From Arthrobacter sp. H20 (lineage in GTDB: Bacteria > Actinomycetota > Actinomycetes > Actinomycetales > Micrococcaceae): 35,523 nt of DNA. Within the stretch, counting starts at the first letter, position 1. The number at the start of each line of letters is the position of its first letter. Under the pieces are notes generated by a model, which saw nothing but the letters and a program-made list of their open reading frames with translations, did not search any database and had not been told where the DNA came from. The position numbers and the translations under genes were made by a program. The stretch lies in NCBI RefSeq assembly GCF_000520515.1, contig NZ_KI914729.1, positions 14,363 through 49,885 of the forward strand, read 5' to 3'. Below are positions 16,918 through 25,656 of the stretch, in pieces.

Positions 16918-17715
16918 ATGAGCGAATCAGACGGCGTTGAAGAAGCAATAGGAGGACTCTCGCGCACCGGAGTAGCCGTAGCTGGAAGGCTGGGGGAACA
17001 GTTCGCCCGGATGCGTGAGCAGTCGCTACGCCAACAGCAAGCAGTCGAGGAACAGCGCGCCAAGGAACTCCAGGCCCGCTACGAGGCCCAGCGCGGCGCA
17101 GCACGGGCGCAGCTCGCACCCACGGCACTCGCACCCACGGCAGATGATCGGTGGTGGGACCAGGCACGCCCGCAGGACATTGAACGCGTCCACGAGACGG
17201 CCACGGCGTGGAAACAGTTCGACCCCACAGCTCAGGAAGCCGCTGAGCGTATCCGCCGCGAAGTAAGCCAACGCTACGGTGTTGACGTAGACAACCCCGG
17301 GGCCAGCGACAAGGCAGTCAGCGAAGCACTAGCCCAGGCCGAACGGGACCAGGTCGAACGGGACCGGGCCGAAGCTGACCGGCAACGCAGTGCCGGGGAC
17401 CGCGACGGCGTCGAAGCAGGCATAGTGATGGGAGTCGCAGGCAGGGAGGACCGGAACCGGGCCGCAGAGGTCGAATGGGAGAACGCCGCAGCGAAGGAAG
17501 CCGAGCCGCTCTATGACAGTGAAGAACGCCGCCAGGCTTTCGCATCATCGCTGGAGGGCAATGCGGACGCTGAAACGATCAGCGCCCGCATCCTCGCAGA
17601 CCGTGACCAGGCGACCCCACCCACGGAAGCCATTGCCGGCAAACCCGGTAAGTCCAAGGTAGCTAAGCGCACCAAGGCCACAGGGCAGAAGATACAAGCC
17701 GAGATCTCCCGGTAA
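16918..17715 (+). CDS. Coiled-coil mobilization-associated protein, unknown function
   Basis: A 265-residue soluble protein rich in Ala, Glu, Arg and Gln, 23 bases after the relaxase gene with GGGGAGATAAGG before its ATG. Residues about 35-62 (LRQQQAVEEQRAKELQARYE) and 140-170 (AQAERDQVERDRAEADRQRS) look like coiled coils. A middle segment, ARPQDIERVHETATAWKQF, and RREVSQRYGVDVDNPG are more globular. The end is a basic tail, KVAKRTKATGQKIQAEI. I do not recognise a named family. Operon position suggests an auxiliary relaxosome or conjugation protein. Confidence 0.75.
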   Translation: MSESDGVEEAIGGLSRTGVAVAGRLGEQFARMREQSLRQQQAVEEQRAKELQARYEAQRGAARAQLAPTALAPTADDRWWDQARPQDIERVHETATAWKQFDPTAQEAAERIRREVSQRYGVDVDNPGASDKAVSEALAQAERDQVERDRAEADRQRSAGDRDGVEAGIVMGVAGREDRNRAAEVEWENAAAKEAEPLYDSEERRQAFASSLEGNADAETISARILADRDQATPPTEAIAGKPGKSKVAKRTKATGQKIQAEISR

Positions 17716-17752
17716 CGGACCCGCAGGCCAACACGCGGCAGAGAAGGGCTCG

Positions 17753-18013
17753 TTACCGTTCGCCTTCTCCTGGGCTAGGTGTGGTCGGAGTATCCCTGGG
17801 AGAGGATTTTCGTTTGGACAGCCATTCTTGACGGTACTCTTCAGTTTTTGCGGCTTGATCTCCTCCCCAGCCCGCGCCATAAAATGCTCCGAGCCACACA
17901 GCGATTGTCGCAAGTGCGACGGCTCCCGCTCCGGGTCCGCCTAACCATCCCGCGAGTGTTACCACGGCTGCTGTGATGAGTAAGGTGACAACTATTTTCG
18001 TGATTGAACGCAT
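17753..18013 (-). CDS. Small two-helix membrane protein, unknown function
   Basis: 86 residues from ATG 18013 with AGGTGG upstream. Two hydrophobic segments, ITKIVVTLLITAAVVTLAGWL and GAVALATIAVWLGAFYGAGW, separated by a short GGPG turn, are followed by a charged tail, AAKTEEYRQEWLSKRKSSP. No family is recognised. It converges on the coiled-coil gene (37-base gap) and lies at the boundary between the mobilisation block and the second iron block. Confidence 0.6.
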   Translation of the reverse strand: MRSITKIVVTLLITAAVVTLAGWLGGPGAGAVALATIAVWLGAFYGAGWGGDQAAKTEEYRQEWLSKRKSSPRDTPTTPSPGEGER

Positions 18014-18245
18014 TCTGTGCCACCTATGAGGTAAGGAATCAGTAGGGAAAAGAATTACCGACGTATCGAAAGCGCAGGTGAGCGATACGCATCTCAGCTA
18101 GGCCCATAACGTGGGTGTCCACCACGAGGAAATGAGCGCCTTGCGGTATCTCCTCCCACGACAGGACCACCGAATACCGGCTGGTCCCGTGAGCGCGCCC
18201 GCCCAAGCGACTGAACCCACCTCACCTTCGGATTAGATGCTTCTC

Positions 18246-20819
18246 TCACAGCCGGGACATCTTCTTCCCATGGTGGTCCCCCGTACCAAGGAAAATGGCA
18301 GTTATCCCGGTGTACCCTCGAGCGGCCATAGCGGGCAACCATCTGCACAGGGCCCAGTAGGCCACGCCTACCGGGAGGGAGCCCAGCACAGCGATGATCG
18401 GGCCGAGCGGGAGCAGGAGCGGGTAGACCAGCCAGTGGGTGAGATAGATGTACAGCGAGGCGGCGGCCAACCAGCCGGTCACGCGCCGTAGGACTGCGGG
18501 CACGGGTAGCAACGGGACCCATACGAGCAGAAGGATGCCCGCGGCAACAGTGACATCACGAACGGGATTGTCGAAGTAGCCCGGCACGCTGATGAGCGTG
18601 ATGATTGAGACGGTCCACCGCTGTACTCGGGTGCGGGCGATTGCCAGAGTCCAGCCCAGGGCAAAGAGCCAGAACACAGGCCCCGGTATCGGCAGGCCGG
18701 GGTCGATGATGTCGTAGCGGCTGACCAGCCCCAGCAGTACCAGACCCAGCGCAAAGCCGAAAGGGGCTAGGCGCTCAAGCCGGTCAGCCCAGGGCACAAC
18801 CATAAGTACTGTCACGGCCACGAGGACGTACACGAGCATCTCCACAAACCAGAAATGCCACTCGGTCGTCACCTCCTGGGGCCCCACCAAGCCGTTGAGC
18901 AGGAAGATATTGGCAATGCTGTAGTCATCGGTGAGTAGGTACGCCACGGCGATGAACGCTACCGACGGCAACACGATCCGCGCTAGGCTCCGGAGTTGGC
19001 GACGCGCCCGCGGCACCCGCTCCCCGGCGAGCTGGAAGCGTGCAAAGTTATAGCCCGCCACGGCGAAGAGCAGGTGGGCTGTCTGGAGATCAAAGAGCCC
19101 GACGTGCCAGGCCACGATGCACACGATCGCCACAGCGCGCAGCACGATCGACGTCTCGAGGAACGACACGAAGCGCCGCCGTCGGGGTTTTCTGAGCCGC
19201 TCAAGTTCGCGAACGGGTATGAGGTGCCAGTCGGTCGGAACCTTGCCCAGGATTCGCTCCAACTGCACGGAAACCGCAACATAGGACAGGGAATCCCCGT
19301 CGAGGGAGACGAACGTATCGTTATCACCGACGTCGTCCCGGTCCAGCGCATCGGCGAAGATGCCACGGATATGGCCTGGACCCTCGGCGCGGGATACCGG
19401 GGCAGCGGACGCTGACGACGGCGGCGCGGTGAGCTGGCGCACCGCTGGGTAATTGATCTTCCCGGAAGCCAGCCGCGGCAGGCTACCGACTACATGCACG
19501 TCGACCGCCGCACGGGGCAGCCCCACACCGCTGGCGACAATCTTGCCCAGCATACCGGCGTCGTGCTCACCCTCGACGGCGACCACAAGACCATCGTCGG
19601 ACCCTGCGGCGGCCGCGGTAACACCAAGATCAGCCAGGATCCGCTCGACCTGCCCAAGGTCCACCCGCAGACCCACGATCTTCACGAACCCGCTACGCCG
19701 CCCAATGACCTCGTACAGCCCATTGGAATGTCGGCGGGCGAGATCGCCGGTGCGCAACTCGTGGATCTCCCGGCCCAGCGCCAGATCGGCGGGCTGCTCG
19801 GCATAGCCCAGCATGACATTGGGGCCGGTGTAGACGAGCTCTCCGTCCACCAGGCCATCGACCGGGTCGATGCGGAATGTGCCGCCCGGTATCGCAACTC
19901 CGATGGTTCCGGGGTGCTCTTCGGCTAGGTCCGGAGGCAGATACGCCATGCGGGCGGTCGCCTCCGTAGCTCCGTACATAACAAAGAGGTCCCAGCTGCG
20001 CCGCAGGCCGGCGGCGGCCCAGTAACGCACTTTTTCGGACTTCAGTCGGCCACCGGCCTGAGTGACATAGCGCAGATGGGGCAGGTCCGCCTCCGCGAAG
20101 CCCACCCGCTCCAGAAGATCGAAGGTGTAGGGGACAGCCGCGAAGGAGGTTGCCTGGCTCTCCTTGAAAAGTTCCCAGAAGCAGGGGTCAACCACTGAGA
20201 GGTCCGTGAGTACTAGCCCGGCCCCGCGGATCAGATGGCTGTTCACCACGGACAGACCGTAACAGTAGTGCAGGGGCAAAGTCGTAGCGGCGCGGTCGTC
20301 CGGCTCGATGCCTAGATACTCGGCGATCGCCGCGGCGTTAGCCTTAAGGTTGGCATACGAGAGCCGCACCAGCTTCGGGGAGCCGGTGGATCCCGAGGTG
20401 CTGAGCAGCAATGCCAGTTCGGGATGCAGTTCGTGTCGCGAGCCGGGACGGCGTTCCTCAAGGGTCGGCGTTCCCTCACCCGGGTGCAGCACCACATCGG
20501 GATCGTAGGTAGCCGTCAAAGATTCGAGCGCTGCGGGCTTGTCCGCCGGTGCCAGCAGGACGGAATGGCCAGCCGATAAGGCGGCCAGGTAACCGACGAG
20601 GGAGTCCAACTTATTGCGGGCAGCCAGCAGCACCAAACGACGCTCCTTGCCCAGGCGGGCGGCGACGTCGTCTACGCGCTCGGCGAGCTCGCGGTACGTG
20701 AGGACGCCGTCGGCGGTGAAGACAGCGGGTCGTTCACCGTGGCGGGCGAGATCAGCAAAGGCGCTGTGGGCGTCGGATTGCGTGGTCACCGGCGCTACCG
20801 TCGTGGAATCGATCAACAA
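18246..20819 (-). CDS. Adenylation-carrier-acyltransferase-3 fusion protein
   Basis: 857 residues with three units. Residues 1-465 are an AMP-forming adenylation domain: A3 LLSTSGSTGSPK (138-149), A5 YGATEAT (282-288), TGDL (357-360), A8 GRRSGFVKIVGLR (373-385) and catalytic Lys454 in ASGKINY. Residues about 485-540 are a carrier domain with DTFVSLDGDSLSYV, where Ser510 is the phosphopantetheine site. From about 550 to the end is a membrane acyltransferase-3 domain: RAVAIVCIVAWHV, then about ten hydrophobic segments. It should activate an acid, load it on its own carrier, and transfer it at the membrane. Substrate and acceptor are unknown; siderophore acylation or surface modification are both possible. 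The start is TTG 20819 (or 20816), 16 bases after the ABC ATPase stop, so it is the fourth gene of an iron-transport operon. Confidence 0.88.
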   Translation of the reverse strand: MLIDSTTVAPVTTQSDAHSAFADLARHGERPAVFTADGVLTYRELAERVDDVAARLGKERRLVLLAARNKLDSLVGYLAALSAGHSVLLAPADKPAALESLTATYDPDVVLHPGEGTPTLEERRPGSRHELHPELALLLSTSGSTGSPKLVRLSYANLKANAAAIAEYLGIEPDDRAATTLPLHYCYGLSVVNSHLIRGAGLVLTDLSVVDPCFWELFKESQATSFAAVPYTFDLLERVGFAEADLPHLRYVTQAGGRLKSEKVRYWAAAGLRRSWDLFVMYGATEATARMAYLPPDLAEEHPGTIGVAIPGGTFRIDPVDGLVDGELVYTGPNVMLGYAEQPADLALGREIHELRTGDLARRHSNGLYEVIGRRSGFVKIVGLRVDLGQVERILADLGVTAAAAGSDDGLVVAVEGEHDAGMLGKIVASGVGLPRAAVDVHVVGSLPRLASGKINYPAVRQLTAPPSSASAAPVSRAEGPGHIRGIFADALDRDDVGDNDTFVSLDGDSLSYVAVSVQLERILGKVPTDWHLIPVRELERLRKPRRRRFVSFLETSIVLRAVAIVCIVAWHVGLFDLQTAHLLFAVAGYNFARFQLAGERVPRARRQLRSLARIVLPSVAFIAVAYLLTDDYSIANIFLLNGLVGPQEVTTEWHFWFVEMLVYVLVAVTVLMVVPWADRLERLAPFGFALGLVLLGLVSRYDIIDPGLPIPGPVFWLFALGWTLAIARTRVQRWTVSIITLISVPGYFDNPVRDVTVAAGILLLVWVPLLPVPAVLRRVTGWLAAASLYIYLTHWLVYPLLLPLGPIIAVLGSLPVGVAYWALCRWLPAMAARGYTGITAIFLGTGDHHGKKMSRL

Positions 20820-20835
20820 TAGGAGCCAACCTAAC

Positions 20836-21990
20836 TTAACTTGAGGGGGTCGGTTGATTTCGTTTCAGGGAGCCGTTCGGGGGTGGCGATGTGATCGCCT
20901 GGTCGCCCAGGAGCAGCGTCGGCGTTGTCCCCGCCGCGACGGACACCGCTACCGCCGTTCCCACGGGGTGGCGCACGGTGTGTGGTTGCCAAGAGCGCAA
21001 GGTTCGCCCGGAGGCCAGCCGGACATGGTGGAGTACAAACGCGCCTTGATACTCCACCGCGGAGACCCGGGCGGAAGCATCCGGGTCCGGTCGCAGGGAC
21101 ACCTCATGGGGCCTTAGCACGACGTCGACGTCCACGTCGCTGTTCGCCCATCCCGGAACGGTAGAGACAATCCCGATCTCGCACGTCAGCAGGGCGCGGT
21201 GCACACGCGCCGGGAGGAAGTCAGCATCGCCCATGAAGGAGGCAACGAAACGGGTTGCGGGCTGCTCGAACACCTTCTCTGGCACATCGGCCTGCTCGAT
21301 GACACCGTTGCGCATGACGATTACCCGGCTGCCCACCGACAAGGCCTCAGTCTGGTCATGAGTGACTAGCACCCCGGTGGTGCCTGTCTCGCGTAGGGTG
21401 GCCACGGTATCCCGGCGCACCTGTGCGCGCAGGGACTCGTCCAGGCTAGAGAACGGCTCGTCAAGGAGTACGACGGCGGGCCGAGGTGCCAGGGCACGGG
21501 CCAGAGCAACCCGCTGCTGCTCGCCGCCGGAAAGCTCATGGGGATAGCGGTTGGCAAGGTGAGACAACTGCACGAGGTCGAGCACATCACCGGTCCGCAC
21601 CCGACGTTCGCTCCGGGTCAACCGGTCGAGGCCGAACTCCACGTTGCGGGCAACCGTCAGGTGTGGGAACAGCGCATGGTCCTGGAATACCAGCCCGACG
21701 CGGCGCCGCTCGGGGTCCACGAAGCGGCGCCCGTCAGCCACGACCTCCCCGGCGACCCGGATTATGCCGGCGTCTGGCCGATCCAGGCCCGCGGCCAGTC
21801 GCAGCGTAGTCGATTTTCCGCAGCCCGAGGGCCCGATCAGAGTTACCAGTTCGCCGGCCGCGATGGTCAGCTCAAGTGCAACCACGCCCGGGGATCGTCC
21901 GTAGTGTTTGGAGACCCCCTCCAGCTGCAGGGCAGCCGGAACCCTGTCGGCGTCGGGGTGGCGCTGGACGCTCGCGGTTCGCGTGGTCAT
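20836..21990 (-). CDS. Fe(III) ABC transporter ATP-binding protein (Fbp/Fut/Afu type)
   Basis: A 384-residue cytoplasmic ATPase of the iron(III)/spermidine/sulfate importer class. Walker A is GPSGCGKST (53-61), the Q-loop VFQDHALFPHLTV, the signature LSGGEQQRVALARAL (153-167), Walker B VVLLDEPFSSLD (173-184), the H-loop LVTHDQTEAL. A C-terminal TOBE-like domain from about 285 contains VVLRPHEVSL. The ATG overlaps the permease stop by four bases. The tail after LLLGDQ is short and unconserved. Together with the next two genes upstream it forms a complete ferric importer. Confidence 0.95.
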   Translation of the reverse strand: MTTRTASVQRHPDADRVPAALQLEGVSKHYGRSPGVVALELTIAAGELVTLIGPSGCGKSTTLRLAAGLDRPDAGIIRVAGEVVADGRRFVDPERRRVGLVFQDHALFPHLTVARNVEFGLDRLTRSERRVRTGDVLDLVQLSHLANRYPHELSGGEQQRVALARALAPRPAVVLLDEPFSSLDESLRAQVRRDTVATLRETGTTGVLVTHDQTEALSVGSRVIVMRNGVIEQADVPEKVFEQPATRFVASFMGDADFLPARVHRALLTCEIGIVSTVPGWANSDVDVDVVLRPHEVSLRPDPDASARVSAVEYQGAFVLHHVRLASGRTLRSWQPHTVRHPVGTAVAVSVAAGTTPTLLLGDQAITSPPPNGSLKRNQPTPSS

Positions 21991-23633
21991 GAGCTGGCAC
22001 GCCGGCCGGTCTCGGCCCGGTGAGCGTGGCGGACGAGGACGAAGACGGGGAGGACAGCGGCAGCGACGATCACCAGTGCGGGCAGTGAGGCTTTCTCCCA
22101 GAAGTTTTCACGGGCGAGCTCGTAAACCCACACAGACGCCGTCGTAAACCCGAAGGGCCGCAAAAGCAGCACGATGGGGAGCTCCTTAACGGCATCGATC
22201 GCCACCAGCATCAGGGCCACAGCTACCCCTGGCCGCGCAAGAGGCGCGTGCACGCGGGCGAGGATCCGCCGCGGGGGCGCGCCGAGGCTCAACGCCGCGA
22301 ACGTGACGGTCGGGGGAATCTTCGCGAAGCTCGCGTCCACGGCCTGGTACGCCGGGGCGAGGAAACGGATCACGTAGGCGTAGAGGATGCCCAGCACCGA
22401 TCCGGTCACCAACAGTCCTGTGCCGCCGGGAACACCTGCGCGCTCAAGGGCGGTGTCAACAGCGGCGAAAGAGATGAGCACCCCGATGCCCACGACTGCC
22501 CCCGGGACTGCGTAGCCGAAGGTTGTCAGCTGCACCGCAGACGCGACGATTCGACCTCCGCTCATGCGCATCCCATGGCCCACAGTCACAGAGAGCACCA
22601 CACACGCCAATGCGGTGACTGTCGCTACGAAAAGGGTGTTGACAAGATATTCCCCGAAACGGGGATCCGCCAGGAAACCGGGATTTTCGACAGCCTCCTG
22701 AACCGCCCAGGCCAACAGTTGCAGTACTGGAATCAGGAAGCCCGCGGCGAGAGCCGCGATGCACAGCGTGGTTGCCGCCCAGCCCCGCGCACCGCGGAGC
22801 TGTTCGGGCTGTATGCTTTGGCCCCGTCCGCCGCGCTGGTGGTAGCGGGCACGGCCGCGCAGCGCCCGCTCACTTGCCAGCACGGCCACGGCAAACAGCA
22901 GCACCAAAACGGCCAGCTGCGTTGCAGCGTGGAAGTTGAAAGTTCCCTTCCAGATGAGATAAATGCCCACGGAGAGGGTCTGGACGTTGAAGTACTGGAC
23001 GGTCGCGAAGTCCGTCAAAGTCTCCATCATTACCAAGGACAGGCCTGCGGCCAGTGACGGCCGGGCCAGCGGGAGCAATACCCGGCGCAGTGTACGCCCT
23101 CGCCCTGCGCCCAGGGTGCGGGCCGCGTCATATGTGTCGGCCGATTGCTCGATGAGCGCCGCGCGCACCAGTAGATAGACATATGGGTACAGGGAGAGGG
23201 ACATCACCAGTACGGCTGCCGGCAGGGACCGCACCTGGGGCACCCATACCTCTGATCCCAGCACCGCACGCAGGGCCGACTGTACCGGTCCCGCGACGTC
23301 GAAGACGGAGAGGAAGACGAAGCCCAGAATGTACGCTGGGACCGCCAGGGGCATGACGAGCAACCACACTAAGGTGTTGCGCAAAGGGAAGCGGTAAGCG
23401 GTCACGAGCCACGCTAACCCGCCGCCCACCAGCAGGGTGCCTGCTGCAACTCCGAGCATCAGAGCCAAGGTGGTGAGCATCATCTCCGGGAGACCCCGCG
23501 GAATGACGGCCTCGCCTATGCTGCCAACGCCGTCGAGCACCACGGCCAGGACAGGCGTTGCGACCATCAGTGCTACCAGGATGACGACGGCGGTCCACAC
23601 TGGACGGTTGGCGCCGACCGTCCGGCGTGTCAC
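21987..23633 (-). CDS. Fe(III) ABC transporter permease, fused two-domain (FbpB type)
   Basis: A 548-residue inner-membrane permease with two BPD_transp_1 units, giving about twelve hydrophobic segments, as is usual for FbpB/FutB. The first EAA-like loop is DAARTLGAGRGRTLRRVLLPLARPSL, the second FAALSLGAPPRRILARVHAPLARPG. The start is GTG 23633, overlapping the lipoprotein stop (GTGA), and the end overlaps the ATPase start (ATGA), so the three genes are tightly coupled. The two halves are complete and in frame. It passes ferric iron or a related ligand delivered by the lipoprotein; exact substrate is inferred from family. Confidence 0.94.
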   Translation of the reverse strand: MTRRTVGANRPVWTAVVILVALMVATPVLAVVLDGVGSIGEAVIPRGLPEMMLTTLALMLGVAAGTLLVGGGLAWLVTAYRFPLRNTLVWLLVMPLAVPAYILGFVFLSVFDVAGPVQSALRAVLGSEVWVPQVRSLPAAVLVMSLSLYPYVYLLVRAALIEQSADTYDAARTLGAGRGRTLRRVLLPLARPSLAAGLSLVMMETLTDFATVQYFNVQTLSVGIYLIWKGTFNFHAATQLAVLVLLFAVAVLASERALRGRARYHQRGGRGQSIQPEQLRGARGWAATTLCIAALAAGFLIPVLQLLAWAVQEAVENPGFLADPRFGEYLVNTLFVATVTALACVVLSVTVGHGMRMSGGRIVASAVQLTTFGYAVPGAVVGIGVLISFAAVDTALERAGVPGGTGLLVTGSVLGILYAYVIRFLAPAYQAVDASFAKIPPTVTFAALSLGAPPRRILARVHAPLARPGVAVALMLVAIDAVKELPIVLLLRPFGFTTASVWVYELARENFWEKASLPALVIVAAAVLPVFVLVRHAHRAETGRRASS

Positions 23634-24652
23634 TTGTATCCGGCCTCAGCGAGCAGATCAACGGCCTCGGCATTCAGGTCACCGTAGGCCTCCGCGTTCA
23701 ATGGCATCCGCTTGAATTCACCGAACGCCGCGATTCCCGGCTCCGGCTCCACCGTGGGATTGACCGGATACTCGTGGTTACCATCCACGAAGGGGTTCTG
23801 TCCGTCAGTGGCGAGCCACTCGATGAGCCGCTGCGCGTCCCCGGGGTTGTCGGAGCCCTCAACCACACCGGCCCCCGAGATGTTCACGTGTGTCCCCGCG
23901 CCGTCTGGGCTGGCCCAGAACAAATCAACCTTGAGATCAGGGTTCTCTTCGAGCGTCCGGGCGAGGTAGTAATGGTTATTGATTCCCACATCACAGGTTC
24001 CAGCGTCGATCGCCTCAAGCAACAGAATGTCGTTGCTCATGATCTCCACGTTATTGGCAACCCAGCCCCTGACGATCTCCAGGGTTTTTTCGCGACCGTG
24101 CAAGTCAATCAGGCTTGCCACGAGGGACTGGGTATAGGCGGAGGTGGCATCGCGCATGCACAGCCGCCCCTCCCACTTGGAGTCAGCCAGTCCTGCGTAG
24201 GTCTCAGTGGTTTCGAACTCGGAGGGATCCACGTTATCCGGGTTGTAGGTGACGGTGCGGGCGCGCATGGCCAATCCGTACCACTGACCCTGCGGGTCGC
24301 GGAGGTCCTCGGGCACAGCACCGTCGAGGACCGCGGATTCGAGCTGTGCGAGCTCACCCAGCCGCGCTGCGTTCCAGAGGCTGCCCGCATCCACGGTCAT
24401 GAAGACATCCGCCGCGGTGTCCACTCCCTCGGCCTTGAGACGTTCAAGGAGTTCAGCATCGTCGCCGCTAATGAACTCCACGGTGATGCCCGTCTCGTCA
24501 GTAAACTGCCCGAACGCGCCCTCGAGATCATAATGACGTGCAGAGTAAATCTGGAGGTCGGCGGGCTGTCCACCGATAATTCCGCAACCGGTCAACGCGG
24601 CCATCAGGGTTATAAGGCCTGCGCTGGCGGCAATAAAGGGACGGGGGGACAT
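23630..24652 (-). CDS. Fe(III)-binding ABC transporter lipoprotein (FbpA/FutA type)
   Basis: From ATG 24652 (340 residues; GAAGAG seven bases upstream) the protein starts with signal peptide SPRPFIAASAGLITLMAALTG and a lipobox Cys (LTGC). An in-frame ATG at 24694 would give a 14-residue longer leader and has no ribosome site. The mature protein is a type II binding fold: LQIYSARHYDLEGAFGQF, DVFMTVDAGSLWNA, WYGLAMRARTVTYNP, and the tyrosine pair in GINNHYYLAR, which in FbpA/FutA proteins ligates Fe(III). It captures iron outside the membrane for the permease encoded next. A half-conserved iron box lies upstream. Confidence 0.92.
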   Translation of the reverse strand: MSPRPFIAASAGLITLMAALTGCGIIGGQPADLQIYSARHYDLEGAFGQFTDETGITVEFISGDDAELLERLKAEGVDTAADVFMTVDAGSLWNAARLGELAQLESAVLDGAVPEDLRDPQGQWYGLAMRARTVTYNPDNVDPSEFETTETYAGLADSKWEGRLCMRDATSAYTQSLVASLIDLHGREKTLEIVRGWVANNVEIMSNDILLLEAIDAGTCDVGINNHYYLARTLEENPDLKVDLFWASPDGAGTHVNISGAGVVEGSDNPGDAQRLIEWLATDGQNPFVDGNHEYPVNPTVEPEPGIAAFGEFKRMPLNAEAYGDLNAEAVDLLAEAGYK

Positions 24653-24704
24653 TCGGGGACTCTTCTCAGCACGGGGCGGCACGGGTAACCGCATAATAAT
24701 TTGG

Positions 24705-24723
24705 CAAACAAAGTGTAACCTAA
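24705..24723. promoter_or_regulatory. Possible DtxR/IdeR-like iron box upstream of the Fe(III) importer operon
   Basis: On the + strand CAAACAAAGTGTAACCTAA matches 11 of 19 positions of the iron-box consensus by eye. The right half TAACCTAA is perfect and the left half weak. It lies about 55-70 bases before the chosen lipoprotein start, where an operator would be. Supported by position and half-site only. Confidence 0.4.
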
Positions 24724-24986
24724 TTAGACCGAGGCCTGAACAGTTGGTGCCCGGTGATGGGTATGCTGGTCAGTCGGCTTCCTCCGAGTGCACCTAGGCC
24801 CAGTAAGCGCACCCCCTGATTTTCGCCAGCGTCACCTGTTTCTCGAACTACTATCCAGCTTTATGGATGCGCACCTGCCCGGGCCGTCTCTATGCCCCGG
24901 CTCAGTAATCAATGTCCTGGCAGCGGAAGGAAGGGATCTCGCCGCTGCGGGCATAAGTAGCCAGAAAAAGGTCATGGGCATCGGGC
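24724..24986. other. Intergenic region without a convincing gene
   Basis: Lies upstream of the reverse-strand iron operon and past the end of the DUF1232 transcript. A short forward frame (24788-25054) has no domain and no good ribosome site. Nothing else is recognised. Confidence 0.4.
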
Positions 24987-25082
24987 CTAGCGGTATCGGC
25001 GTTGTGGTGTGGCTAGTCGGCGGAATAAGTCTGAGGCTGCAAGGACAACGATGATGATTGAGAAGGCGATTAAGGCGAGCAT
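24987..25082 (-). CDS. Small hydrophobic peptide or remnant after DUF1232 gene
   Basis: The reverse frame reads PFWSPSLIGLYLMLALIAFS, then IIIVVLAASDLFRRLATPQ and RRYR before TAG, i.e. one membrane helix and a basic tail. It looks like a real membrane peptide. The first ATG (25082) starts inside the helix, and the segment is in the same frame as the DUF1232 gene, directly after its TGA (25149). It could be a 31-residue small protein, a readthrough extension, or a gene whose start has been lost. Confidence 0.35.
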   Translation of the reverse strand: MLALIAFSIIIVVLAASDLFRRLATPQRRYR

Positions 25083-25148
25083 GAGGTAGAGCCCGATGAG
25101 TGAGGGTGACCAGAACGGTTCCGACCGGGAGGTGTTCGACCCTCCGCG

Positions 25149-25568
25149 TCAGGGAGAGGGCAACCCTGCTAGGCGGAGGACTGCTATGAGACCGTCGGGG
25201 GTCCCTGGCCAGTGTTGTGTGATGGCATCACTGCCCGCGCGCCTGGTCGCGAATCGCAGAGCAATCACAACGATCAACGCGTCATCGGCATACCCCAGCA
25301 CCGGGATGAAGTCCGGGATGAGGTCGATCGGCGAGATCAGATAGACCACCAGCACGCCCAGCCAGATCCGGACCCCCATCGGCACGGCACTATCTGAGGC
25401 AAGATGTTTCAGCAACCGCACGACGTCCGGGGCGAGACGAAGAAGATCCATGAGCGAGGCACGACCCGGGTGTTTGCGTTGCTCGAGCCAGAGCACAAGA
25501 ACAAGCACCAGCCAGAAGAGAACCAGCCCGACGACGATGCTGAGTACAACCTGCCACCACTCAGACAC
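25149..25568 (-). CDS. DUF1232 (YkvA-like) membrane protein
   Basis: 139 residues from GTG 25568. An N-terminal membrane helix, VVLSIVVGLVLFWLVLVLVLW, precedes a cytoplasmic charged loop. The DUF1232 core is IWLGVLVVYLISPIDLIPDF followed by IPVLGYADDALIVVIAL, whose SPIDLIPDxIPVxGxxDD pattern is diagnostic. The function of this family is not established. It has no obvious tie to the iron operon and sits at the edge of the mosaic region. The ribosome site is a modest AAGG. Confidence 0.85.
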   Translation of the reverse strand: MSEWWQVVLSIVVGLVLFWLVLVLVLWLEQRKHPGRASLMDLLRLAPDVVRLLKHLASDSAVPMGVRIWLGVLVVYLISPIDLIPDFIPVLGYADDALIVVIALRFATRRAGSDAITQHWPGTPDGLIAVLRLAGLPSP

Positions 25569-25656
25569 TGCTAAGAACCTTCAAGGACTGCGCCAGCATC
25601 CGGATAGAGATCGTCATAACCCGATTCTCCCAGCAGATGAACTCAATAGCAGGCCA

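Noticed and set aside
17742-17769. Possible terminator hairpin between the converging genes near 17730
   Set aside because: Only about six pairs with a mismatch and a long loop, and no T-run.
20826-20845. AACCTAACTTAACTT resembling an iron box before the fusion gene
   Set aside because: It lies at the end of the ATPase coding sequence inside a coupled operon, and only one half fits the consensus; chance similarity is more likely.
23627-24688. Forward open frame of 353 codons opposite the Fe(III)-binding lipoprotein
   Set aside because: The reverse frame has a signal peptide, lipobox and Fe-ligand tyrosines; the forward one has no domain and is a mirror artefact.
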